Positions 46,677 through 58,800 of a DNA stretch of 64,000 nt are shown in pieces. The notes below the pieces were generated by a model. That model was not told the origin of the DNA. It made no database searches and was given only the letters and a program-made list of their open reading frames with translations. The stretch is taken from NCBI GenBank assembly GCA_032622095.1, contig CP136063.1:75931980-75995979 (forward strand), written 5' to 3'. The stretch is from Siphonodentalium dalli. Taxonomy: Eukaryota; Mollusca; Scaphopoda; Gadilida; Siphonodentaliidae. Positions within the stretch are counted from its first letter, which is position 1; every line of letters starts with the position of its first letter. The translations under genes were made by a program, and so were the position numbers.

Positions 46677-46770
46677 TCAGTTGGGACTACCCATAGCGAT
46701 TCTGCTGGGTGCCACCTGCATCAGTCTGGACTACCCATAGTGATTCTGCTGGGTCCCGCCAGCATCAATG
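46677..46770. repeat. Tandem ~50-bp repeat x2
   Basis: Two units share gactacccatag, gattctgctggg and gcatca; they differ at a few bases. Confidence 0.85.
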
Positions 46771-47699
46771 TATGAAGATGATATGATTTGTGAATATTGA
46801 CGTGGTTAATCCTGACCATATTGCATGCAAGAATTTTGTCATATTGGTTGTGTGTAATGGTATGAGTAATTCTCAGACTAATTGAAATATATATTTCCAG
46901 TGTTCAAAAAGATGACATGCCCATGTAGATCAGGGAAACAATTTGAACACTTTATATACATTTGCCGGCACAAGAGTAAATGTCCCAATGCAGGAGGCAA
47001 CGCCATGCTTTAACCACAACATCTGAACGAACAAGGACGAAATGTAGAATGTCCAATAAACCTGCCGCCATTTTGGCTGCCATCATAAAGCAATAGTAAC
47101 CATATCAGGCCCTAAGGACATTGCATTTTATTCATTAATACTTCCATAAGGCTTAATTACTTCAGCTCTGCCAATTTCACACTAAAGTATGTCTAGAAAC
47201 CGAAGTGAGTTTTCGGTGAAATATAGGGATTGGAAGAAGCTGAGCACAAATTGATAAAAAAAATTCACTACCCCAATAATCGTAGGACATGAATAATATG
47301 AAAAAGTACGACAATTTACCACTAGCTCTAAAGAGTAGAAACTGTTAGAGAAGATATGAATGAAAATGTGTCTGTTTTTACAAGTCAGGTCACCATTTTG
47401 GCAGCCATCTTGCTACTGGAGTACCAGTTTTCCTGCGAAATGTAGTACAATGTAATAGTATCCCAATAAATCATACATGTGTATATATTTTATAAGATAT
47501 GGTCTCCAACAAAACGGATTAAACTGACTTTGTTCATATTTTGGAACTCGTCGGCCATGTTGGACGCCATTTTTGATTCTATGAAATGCTCAAGGTTGTG
47601 AACTCCACACATACCGAGAAAGTGAAGCACATACCATCCATAATCACAATCCGCTGAGAATGTACCCCTAAAATTGGCCCTTTGCATTTGGACTACCAG
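46771..47699. other. Diverged repeats, no gene
   Basis: This stretch contains recurrent phrases such as ccattttggc(t/a)gcca and cccaataaa(c/t) near 47045-47080, 47390-47410, 47460 and 47555-47570. They suggest an old repeat array of unknown type. Confidence 0.45.
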
Positions 47700-49200
47700 T
47701 AGGCCTATTATTTCATTTCAGAAAAACATATATCCGAATACGGCCACACGGAAGAATGCACTGAAGTTCCTGTATGTGACGTATCAGTTGATAATACCCA
47801 TTTCAATGCAGAAGTAACAAAAGAGGAAATAGAGGCCGCTGCTGAATAAAAAAAACGGAAAAGCGGAAGGGATTGACCTGGTTACAATTGAATACATAAA
47901 GTGAACTATGCGCATTTTTTCTAAAACTTGACGTCAAACTTCTTAATCTTGTTCTGAAGCGGGTATCGTATCGAAAGAATGGAGAATTCGCTTCATAAGT
48001 AAGATATTCGAACAAAAAGGTGACCATAGCAATTATAGAAAAAAACTAGCTGAAACGGGCTCCCATCGAGGCCCTTTATTCAGCGTCGGCGGGGCCGGCG
48101 GGCCTCGTACAAAGGGGCATACAGCCCCTTTATGCGTTAAGGGCATATGGCCCATGTGTGCGCTTCGCACGCATGATGACAGATGGATGTTACTCTGTTT
48201 ATATATTGACAATATGCTACTTCAATATATCATCGGGCAAATAGGTTAATATTGGACCTAAATATTGCCATTGGTTCATATTGGACTGATTTAATTATGA
48301 TATGAGCCCATAGTGGACCTATACCCGTTATTCTGTTTGATGGCGCTGGCCACTGTGAAAACACATTTATAAAGAACGTACATCTGGTGCTTAAATAGGC
48401 CCATAGTGAGAGTATTTTTTTGTATTTAATTTTGTTTCTTTCTAAATCAATATTTTTAAAAAAAATAATAACGTCGGTATAACCTCCGCTAGTACAAATT
48501 TGGTTGAAGTCGGACCAGCAGTCTGGGAGAAAAATATATATAGATAACGCTGGTTAGCTGCATATCGTAACTTTTTACAAGTATTCTGAGTGATCGAATG
48601 TCCATTTTCTGATTTGACTGATAATGCTGCATGTGCATGTATGTTGAGCGAGGTTCAAGCAGGATATAGAAAGGATTATTCCATCACAGACCACTCTGAC
48701 GCGCTGTATGGTGTGCCCATGAATTTGTTGACGGACGCATGGACACACGGCAATAGCTCAAGTTGAGCTAAAATTGTTGTGTATGAAGCGAAGGATGATT
48801 GGTCACACTGTATTTGGTGTGAATTAGTGTACTCACTTATGTGGTATTATCCGTCACAGCGACATCGCATCACAGTCAAAGGCTCAACTAGACCAACAAG
48901 TCGTTTAAACACTATACAATGCCGTTGTTAAAGCACGTATGCTTGACATCCGTTGGGCCACATTAGAACCGCTATTGTGTGCTGCATTGCTGTAGCATGT
49001 GCGTGGGAAAAGTTATTAATGATATATGTAACAGTCCATAGCAGTATCACATTGTTAGCCTTGTAGGTATAGTTTACCGTTAGTTTACATATCTGGTCGT
49101 AACGGTATAGAAGGGCATATGTCGGAGGTAAAATGATGTTGACATTGAGTGTTAATTCATCTAAGGCAACTTCAATCTGAGTATGATGTCTAGACAATTT
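47700..49200 (+). repeat. Direct repeat block, copy 2 (contains LINE relic)
   Basis: This is the counterpart of 42120-44030, without the MITE. It begins with the same degraded reverse transcriptase start (EVTKEEIEAAA, GIDLVTIEYIK). A G/C-rich patch lies at 48060-48170. Homology ends at gtctaga(c/t)aa. Confidence 0.7.
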
Positions 49201-50960
49201 AGTATTAGTCAATGAGCTGGTAGGACCCCTCGAGCACCCCACTACTTAACTTCTTTGGTATTCTCATGTACCCTAATATGTGCTGGTCAGGAAAAACGAT
49301 GTTAACATCAAATTGGGTCATATTGTACCTACTGGGTCAAAGTTTAGCCTTAATCGGTTATCATTTTTTTCCGAATATGATGGGTGGGGGAAACTGATAT
49401 CCCATATAATGATATAAGTGATGTCATTGTGACTTGATTTTAACAGGTGATGCGTCATGTTGTAAGTATTTTAATAATATATATACTGGTAGCAAAAACA
49501 AATATGCCGTTTTTATTGATGACGTCACCAGAGGTCAAAATGTCACGCAACGGCGATGAAAACATAAATATATTTTTCTGGGATCTGATAGGGTACCCCT
49601 GCACCCCCGACCACATGACTTAACTTCATCCCACTCATTTTATTCCTTATTATGTCCCTCAACTTTTAAGCAATGTTTTTAAAAAAAGTGGCCATGTACA
49701 CACGAGACAAGATAGCGTCCAACCTGGCCGCTGCTTTTAAGACGAGGCACTATAAGTCAGTTTGATGCAAATTATTAAGAGAAAATCTTGACAAATGTAT
49801 ACAAATGTATATATTATTGTAATGCTAAGACATAATGCTACCTTTTTGGGTCAAAATTGGAATTTCGCGTACAAGATGGCCACCAAAATTGCCGCCGGAA
49901 ATGAAACATATAACTATTTTCGAGTAATTAGTAAATAAATTAGTTTCTTCTGTTTGGAAGTGGTTGAGAATTGCGACTTTATTTTGTATTTGTCATGTTA
50001 ACTGATCTTTAGAGCAATGAAACATGCCATTCTGTGGGTACCAGCCCCTTCCGATCCCCCAAAACTGTGATTTTACAGAACGCGGTATAAATTTCACAAA
50101 AGATGACAATTTGGATTCTAGTCATATTTCAACAAGAGCTGAGCAGAACTGTCCAACATAAGTCATACCATTACTTATGAATCTTTCAACTCAATGGATA
50201 TTGTCAACTTCGCTTCAATAGATTTCTTCAAGTTATATATCAAACGAAAGAAAAATGTATCCCCTATAATATACACTGAGGCATATATTGGCTGAGTTGA
50301 CAATTTTTTTAGTTTCATTGAAGATATTAGGTGGACATAGAGACTGACGACCCGTTTTACTCCAAAATTTCCAGTAGATATTGCAAGTTTTCGGTACGAT
50401 GTCTCGACTTCTCTTCGTTTAATAATGCATAATTATACAAATAAGAAAGACCATTTCATGACCCACAATACACACATAAATATATTGTCACTTATTTTGA
50501 GAATCTAAGAGCAATATGGTAGATGGTCTGTTTTTCCCGAAATCGGACTTGTGAACCTTGTCACTGATATATTATGTATTGGTATATCTGGTATTGTTCC
50601 CCCAAGGTGCATGTAGACAGCTAGAAAAAGCCCGATTACTCTCCCCTGAATTATGTCATCTGCATATTTTTCAAATTGCTACGATAACTTGTTTTCTATT
50701 TCAAATATTTCTCAGTTCTAATATAGCTCTATCAGGTGGAAGAAGTTTGTTTACTGACATTCGCTCTGTCGTGGTCTGTTTTTTGTGTGTTGGATATGGT
50801 CATTTTGAGTCAACAAATTGGTAAAATTTAGCTTTTTGTATGTGCAAACCAAGGGGCATAACTCAATGATAAAGTTTACGAAGAAGCTAAAGTACACGCA
50901 CATGATTTCACCTACAATTTCTATCGAATTTGATGGGAGCTATGCAAAATATAATGTCTC
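49201..50960. repeat. Diverged repeat array of ~420-bp spacing
   Basis: Similar phrases recur near 49220, 49595 and 50040 (taggacccct...caccccactacttaacttc; gggtacccctgcaccccc...cttaacttca; gggtaccagccccttc). The right end (50560-50960) shares ggcataactcaatgataaa and cccgattactctcccctgaatt with 52600-52680 and 54440-54460. No coding. Confidence 0.45.
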
Positions 50961-51174
50961 AGCATAGAGTTGAAGTAAAGTACCCCCTCCCATGTTGACC
51001 AAAATTGCTGGAAATCCTGTATTGCTACCTTACCGGTAGTATACAATATCCACAGTGGTTTCAAAACCGTCACTGCGGTGGAGTTACTATACCGCGGTCT
51101 ATTAGCGGGTCGTCACACCAAAATGTGAAGAAAATAATATGTCCAGGAGGATCTTGTTAAAGAAAAAAGTACAT

Positions 51175-51752
51175 GTACATGTAAGCGTAGGCGGCGGGTA
51201 GTGTTGATAAAATAGTCACATCCGTTAAAACTGCCATAATCAGAAATAATATTATATTATTGACAAACTTGGTTCTTATACCAGTCATAAATATCGCGTA
51301 AATTGCGGCATTTTATTGTCATGTTATTACTCTATTATGTAAACAAACGCCATGTTATGTAAATAAACACTACGTAAATAATATGTGATAAGCAAAACAC
51401 TCAACACCGAGGAGATACTAATTGAAATTTAGTTAGATATGCCAAGTTGTTTACAACATACCATACCGGTATATCTATCACCAATATTCACATCTCAAGG
51501 TTTCGGTGTTGAATGGGTCACCATGAATCACTCTCCTAAACAATCTACACTGTTGAGTGTTTTGCTTATCGCTCACTATTTACCTGCTGCATATAAACAA
51601 ACGGTTGGCTCACACAAAGTGCGTTTTGATGATAATAGCGCATTTATACGATCATTATTATATAATATTAGTATGTTCTTGGGAATTTTTCATAGTTTGG
51701 TAACTGTTATTTCTAAATTATAACCTATAACGTACGCCATCTGTGCCTTTAA
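51175..51752 (+). mobile_element. Very diverged relative of the TTAA MITE
   Basis: It starts with ggcggcgggtagtgttgat, keeps actgccataatcagaa and the acaaact(t)ggttcttataccagtcataaatatcgc block, and ends gtgccTTTAA at about 51744-51753. A second, shorter piece lies at 52262-52350. Confidence 0.5.
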
Positions 51753-52439
51753 GTTCCACATATATAAGGAGAATCATTGCATTTTGTTGTCACGTCTGCG
51801 AACCGTGACTGCATGCATGATGCATCGAGGTATAACCACGGTATACTGTATCGAAGTGGTAACCTTACTGCGGTGTTCACTGTTAGAGGCTATCATGGTA
51901 TAATACCGCAGTATTACCGACGTGACACCACCTTACTTTAAGTGTAGCTGTAACAGCGCCCCATTATTTTAGTGAGAAAACACATACTAGTATAAATCCG
52001 TGGGCATCTGGGAAACCGAGTGTTTATAGTATGCTGGCCACATTGTGGCTGTACGTGTGCTGGTATCTCCCCTGTCCCCGCAGAACAGTAATAGTAGATG
52101 CTTACTGAGTGTTGGGCTCATGGGGTATCAGTAGAATGCGGGTAATAATGGAGTGATTTATATTTTTTTTCCAAAATCAAAATCTAGCTTTTCTACAGAA
52201 ATTGTTTCCAACTACACTACATGTACATGTAGCTGATTTACGAGAATCTCTTCAGATTTTAAAGATTTGGCGGTGGGTATTGTTGTTAAAATAGTCACAT
52301 TACAGACAGGCTGTGTTCTCATACCAATCATAAATATCGTAAATAGACTTCAACCCTTTTTACCAATCAACTATAAAAAAAAACATCATTTCAATGGTCT
52401 GGGGGGACAACAGCCAGTGTAGCCTGTGTTATCTGTGTC

Positions 52440-52700
52440 ATTACAGGTTTGATGGTTTAATTATTTGACAAAAAAGTGAAAAATGTGGATACGCAACAGG
52501 ATTTTCGTATTCAGTGAATTTACTGACATTCGCTCTGTCGTGATCTGTTTGGGTTGAAATTATTCCAATTGATTTAAAAAATGGGTAAAAGTTAGCATGT
52601 TGTGTTTGCAAACCAAGGGGCATAACTCAGTGACACATTTAACGAAGAAGAATACACTTACAATTTCTATCGAAAAATGCCTTTGATATATCACAAAAAA
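52440..52700. repeat. Unclassified interspersed repeat, copy 1
   Basis: It shares cattacaggttt, caacaggattttcgtattcagtga and accaaggggcataactcagtga with 54190-54330 and 50845-50870. It may be a non-autonomous element; ends were not resolved. Confidence 0.5.
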
Positions 52701-52749
52701 ATAGAACATGTATACTCTCCATTGTCGAGAGATTGACACAGGTGATTGT

Positions 52750-53860
52750 ATAGATCTATGAGTTGATGAGAAGTGCTTTGCCCTGGCATGAAACCCGATT
52801 GACGTAAGAATAGTAATCCGTTTTTTTTAAGAAATCCCTGATCTGTTTTAATACAACTTTCTCAAATATTTTTCCCAAGCAGGGTAGAAGGGAAATAGGA
52901 CGATAGTTCTTGCTATCAGCGGGGTCGTCTTGTTTAAAGATGGGGACAACATTAGCCTTTTTCCATACAGATGGAAATGTCATGCTATCAAGAGATTTTC
53001 TGAAGATTAAAACTAATGGACGAGCAATTGATTCTGCGGTAGCTAGGTGCATTTTTGCACTAATTCCATCGTAGCCATGGGCTTTGTTTAATTTAAGTGA
53101 TTAAATTGCCAAAATTATTTTATCTTCGGTGAACTCAAAGTCCTCCATCGTGTTTTTACAACGAGAATTTAACATGGGTAAACTGTGGTTTGAGTCGTTT
53201 ATTGGTGAGTTAGAAATGAAGCTCTGGTTTAATATGTTAGCCTTGTCAAGATCATCAGTCGCGTACACGGTTCCATTTACGTTTATGGTATTTATTTGGG
53301 CATTCGAGCAGTATAGGGGTGGAACATTCGTTGTTTTCTTTTTACATAGTAGGTAATTCATTAGTTGCCAGAATTCGCGGGGAGATGATGATTCTTTCAT
53401 GCGTTCTTCCAAGTTTCATCAAATTTCGATTTCGCGAACTTTTTCATGTTATTTACTTTATTTCGACATTGCTTCTATTTTTGCCATGTGATGGGATTAT
53501 TATTTTTTTATGGCTTTGGTTTGTAGCCTTTCGCGTTTGCGAATTTCTCTTCGGATTTCTGAGTTAAACCAGATTTTATCCTTGGGCCGAACCGTAACAG
53601 TGGATTGGGGAATTGTATCGTTCATTACTGACATAAATTTATTTTGGAAAAGTATGTTAGCTGAATCGGTGTCGAGGCACTTAAGGAGATCATCCCAGTT
53701 TGTGTTACCGAGTATTTCGTTGGCTCTTTCAAAATTTGCTCTGGAGTAGTTCCATACTACTCTCTGGAACGAAGTTACTTGTGAATAATCAAAAGCTAAT
53801 GACACATATACACCTAAGTTGTCAGAGACTTCTGCTATCATTATGGCGTATTGTTATAGA
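52750..53860 (-). pseudogene. Internal fragment of a LINE ORF2 (endonuclease end to reverse transcriptase start)
   Basis: Minus-strand frames give, in order, SDNLGVYVSL (end of endonuclease, SDH changed to SDN; 53500-53841), a linker with SREFWQLMNYLL-like sequence (53101-53412), and a reverse transcriptase start, KKANVVPIFKQDDPADSKNY and RPISLLPCLGKIFEKVV (52756-53052). The frames are shifted against each other and the catalytic core is absent. The absence of a 3' end shows it is a relic cut by later rearrangement. Confidence 0.85.
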
Positions 53861-54129
53861 ATTTCACACCTTCCGCTCCGATCTCCTTTCAGCTTACTAT
53901 CCAATTAATGTCAATTAATGTGTGATATTTAGCTCAATTCTATATTTTGGCCCCGTCGAAATACAGATTCACACAAGAAATATTGTTCATGAATTGGAGC
54001 AATTTGATTGGCCGAGGGGTGTGAACCGGTTTATAAGTGCTTTAGATCAATGTTATCGGTGGATGTCAGAGATTTAACTGGACATTTGGTGCGTTAAAGA
54101 GGGATAATTCTATTTTTCCTTTAAGGTAG

Positions 54130-54480
54130 CAGTACACGATTTATCAGGTTGTAAGGGTTAAAAATAGAGAGAAAAAAGTATCTGCGGGTGGCATAACAGC
54201 CAGTGTAGCCAGTGTTAAATGTGTCATTACAGGTTTCATGAGTAATTATCTTACAAACCTGGGAAAGTTTACAAAAAAGTGAAAAAGTTTGATACTCAAC
54301 AGGATTTTCGTATTCAGTGAAGGCCAACTCTGTGTTATTGGTTGGGCCAAAATAATAATTAAAAAAATGTGTTACCGATTTCTTGAGCAAAACAGTCCAG
54401 GTACATGTAGGCAGTTAAGAATATTTTTGTGGAAAATAGCCCGATTTCTCTCCGCTGAATTCTGTCTTATCAAATAGCTG
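54130..54480. repeat. Unclassified interspersed repeat, copy 2
   Basis: See the copy at 52440. Here the block gtacatgtaggcagtta...cccgatttctctccgctgaatt also matches 50605-50655. Confidence 0.5.
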
Positions 54481-55833
54481 TGGTTTGATGGATCACTTCC
54501 ACCCTTAAGCGACTTATACCATTTAATGAGAGTTTGTTCTGACGTGCATGGTTAGCTAGGCGTGAGACCCCACCACAGTTAAATTCACACCAGGTTCTCA
54601 TCTGTTATTTTCTGATGTTCGAAATTTAGTCATATGTTTGGACTGAACATAACTGGGATAATACTGTTTATGAACATCAAAGCACCTTGTATACATCTTT
54701 CTATAGAAGGCTGTATGCCAAGTCCAAGATCAACCAGGTAGCTATTAGAAATTTCCACTGCAAGTCACTCATGAAATAATTATATAATAATTTGTAACTC
54801 CTTTTGTTTCAGAGTTGGTACCTGGGTGGGGGACAGAATGTATTCATCAATTTAAGGCTGGGTATGAATAGTTCACAATATGGGCAACATTAGGTAATAG
54901 TAACCCGGCTATTGATGACTATATATGATTATCGCAACCCACATTCCAACATGGTATTTTAATGTGATGATGCAGACATGTCTTTGAGTGGTGTAGTACA
55001 GATAGTACATAACACCCTATAATTATTCTAATATTGTAATATTGAACTTGATAAATACATCATTTGTGGCTGCTCAATGACGTGCCACGTACGGTCATGT
55101 CAGAGTAACGTGCTTTGTACGATACGTTTCTCACAGATTGTTTGGTTTATGATGGTTTACAACGGGTTATCTACATGTCAGCTGATAGGCGACATCGAGT
55201 TGTTACAGTTATCTCAGTAAACAGAAAGACCACATTTCATCAGTAAGTCACTTATGTTGGAACAATACAATTTGAGTTACTGCCCCTTTACTCATGGGAA
55301 TAAGCCAACATATACCTGAATAATTGACCACACCATTTTAAACCAGAGGTAAGCCATTTTGGTAATTTTACATATGGTGCCAATCTTATATTGGATAACA
55401 TTTTGAGCTGTATAAATCCGTCAACAATACCCACAGTGAGAATATATAATTTACGTACTACATATAAGTATAGCTGGTATGCGCAAAAATGTCTTAATCC
55501 GGGGAGGAAAAGGCTGGATAAAAACAAGTACAAAAGACACTGTCAAACTAAAAAATATAAATAAAACAGCATAGTAGATGAACACGAAGCGCCCGGGTGA
55601 CAGTGATGAAAGTGCCCATTATGTCCGAGGAACACAATCACAGATTCATCACATATACAGTTTGTATCTTCAAACAATGTCCGTTCCATTTCTGGATTTG
55701 ATATATGAAAAAGTCGTGTATACTGGCGTCATCTTGCATGTACGTAATTAATCATTAACTATTCTTTGCCATTTTCAGGTGAGACTTCAGCGTCGCGCAA
55801 CGTCAACTTTCAACCGATATGCAGATTCAACTC

Positions 55834-55853
55834 TCAGCCGGTATGCAGAAGTC
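55834..55853 (-). CDS. SLC28-like copy B, exon 11 (terminal)
   Basis: Same 20 coding bases and TGA as copy A, with the acceptor gcgtgtttcag|GAC. Confidence 0.58.
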
Positions 55854-58800
55854 CTGAAACACGCAAGCAGAAATTACAAAATATTATAGGCTGAGCTATC
55901 AAATACATTGTAGTGGTATTTCTGCATCATATAAAAACCGTTATCCATCTAGTGAGATATCTCACTCGTATCCACGCTAAAATTAAAAGTGATTCGGTTC
56001 TAGATGAGTTAACATCGATTCGCCACAAATGTGATCAATTACAATTTGTTAGGTTAAACATACTATGATGAAGCACCTCAACAAATATATCTGCAAAATG
56101 GAACTATTCATTATCATGGCTGTACTTGGGTATACAAATTTTCACTTTTTACTCTTCTTTCGAGTTGAGTCATGGGCCAACTGAGCGGAGTATATAATAA
56201 ACAGAACATCTACACTTTTTGGTTAGTTTAAACATAGTTTATTCACCAACACAATTCATTACATGTTAATTTACAAATTTTATATACATGTATACATAAT
56301 AATAAATTTAACTCTGTTTCATTTGCATATCATTATGTATATATGTATAGATATATGTATTTGGTTGGAAAAGGAACGACAGTAAGCGTGAGCTTTTTGT
56401 AGTCGTCCCCGTACCACTTTTTGGTTGGATATGGTGGCCACGAGTGGAAATTTGTTATTTTTGTCATCACTCATGAGATAGTTCTCATATCCAACCAAAC
56501 ATTGTAGATATAATCGATGTATTATTTGCTCGCGAATGTTTATATATTACGTTATTTCATATTCTAATATCATACCAGTCCTGTTTGCACCCTTTCTTTA
56601 CTAGAATTCTCCACTTATGAATTGCATAAATATTGAACATTCACAATCCAACTCAAAGCAATATTAATCGGTAATACAGATCATCTCTGACGTTTCCCTT
56701 TCAGTTGTAAAATATACATTTGAATATTCCTTTCTATATTTGTAGTGATGTTCTCAAAATATAACCAAAAATGAGCGAGACACGCTCTGCAGATCCATGT
56801 GAGTTATTAAGTTCAACACAATGTATTAAAGGCACGTGAGGCCTTGGTTGTCGAAAATATTCATATTTGTTCCAATCACCGTAAACAGAAAAAACAGTAA
56901 AACGCATACAGTTTCGTTCATATATACCATGACCATCGCGTAAACAGCATGTTATCATAAAGACCTACTATATTGTACCTAAGCAAGAGCCTGATTGTGT
57001 TACAGAAGACAGCACAATGCTACTGGCTAATCACACACAAATGGCATAAACGCTCTTTATTAGTTCCATATCAGGAATTCACCCACAAAGAACGCTCTTT
57101 ATGTTTACCATCATAATATAAACAAACATCAGAAAAGTAACTTTTTATGCTTTTGTTTACATAACAGTGGTCAACCATATGACAATAACATACTGTTTAT
57201 GCGATATTTCTTATTTGTATACGGACAAAGACTGTCTACATTTTGATGTTCTTTCTGTTTGTGGCGGTTTTTGACGGTTGGAAATATTTTCACAGGATAC
57301 CCACCGCCAAGGCCAACCGTACCTTTAAGGTTCCTTCCCCCTCAATAAATGATGTTGATCAAGTAACTACCCAACAACGAGGGTCCAGCTATCAAACGAT
57401 TAACGTGGGTTAGCTATATTTAGACAGCGGCTGGATATGATATATATGTATGGGTTCTAACATCTTTATAATTACATTCCTGGAGTTGACAGCATGAGCT
57501 TTAACCATAGTTTAACCACAGTGTATACTAGCGGTAAAGAAACCGAACCTAGAGTACATGTACAGGTGAGAAAACTAGCTTGACCTTACCTGCTATACAT
57601 GCAGTTAGGAAGCAAGCGATGTTGCCAGATAACATAGCTGGAAGAACCATAGATGCGATTTCATGTTTCCTGTGTGGTATCATCTGGGCGGTCGATCCCA
57701 GAGTTATCCCCAAATTCCCGAAGTTAGAGAATCCGGCGAGGGCATACGTGGCAACAACCGCTGATTTTTCCTGCAAGAGGTTGTTCATTGTGACTATGCA
57801 TATGATTGTTTATTCATAAAACAATATAACAATTTTTAACATAATTAATGTATACAATCAATGATTTATTGGGGACGGCACAACCAAAAAAATGCTGTCT
57901 TCCCGTTGCCCCCAACACCGAAGGATGTAGATAGATCATAGAATTATTTAAGTATTTAAATAAATATAGATTATTTCATTTGCTTGGAAAAGAAGAAACA
58001 TAATATTCGTCCATCGCTCAGCTTATAACATACCATATACAATATATATGCGTACTGTTTAGTGTCAAAGTTCAGTCATGATTGATGTTTTAAATGAGAT
58101 CAAATGGAATCAAATTGTAGGATATGGGGATGGTAATCATTTTAACCTGATGATAGTTAAACAGATGTTTCCAGTAATGTTCAGTAATAATGAAGGAATC
58201 AATATGCTATTATTACTCAATTGATAAACATAATTAAAAACGGATTATTCACTGAACAGTCAGTTTTTAAAAAAGGGTCTTGTTGGGAGATTTTTAAGTG
58301 AATGTTCAGACGACCACGATTCAATCGTAAGTGGGGGAATCGGGCCCGACAAAATCGTGGATAGTTTGTTCACACGATTGCGATGTCGTCGTACATGATG
58401 ATGTCGTAGGCTGTTCGTAAGCATACGATTGGCTACTCTACGGTCTTTCCAGCTACGATGTTTTACTACATACACACGACTGCGATTACGTCGCAAGTGG
58501 AGGTATCCAATGATACGCCACGATTTCGAATCTAAAATAAAACAGTGCTTGATATAATTTTTTGACTTGCGATATTGACGTGAGAATGCGCAGTCCGACT
58601 AGCGGTTACTTCCTACGACGGAAATCCGTCCACTTACGATTGAATCGCGGTCGTCTGAAAGTTCGCTAAGTCTATCTTCTAATTGGTTTCATACATTTGG
58701 AAAAGTATGCTCTGGTAATTATTCTGAGAAAACACACTTATGTATTCCGGACTTTAGCATTCCATTCTGACGAGTATCATTTTGCAAAATTGTCAAAAGG

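Noticed and set aside
51439-51723. 94-codon plus-strand frame
   Set aside because: It falls inside the diverged TTAA-type MITE, whose relatives do not encode protein.
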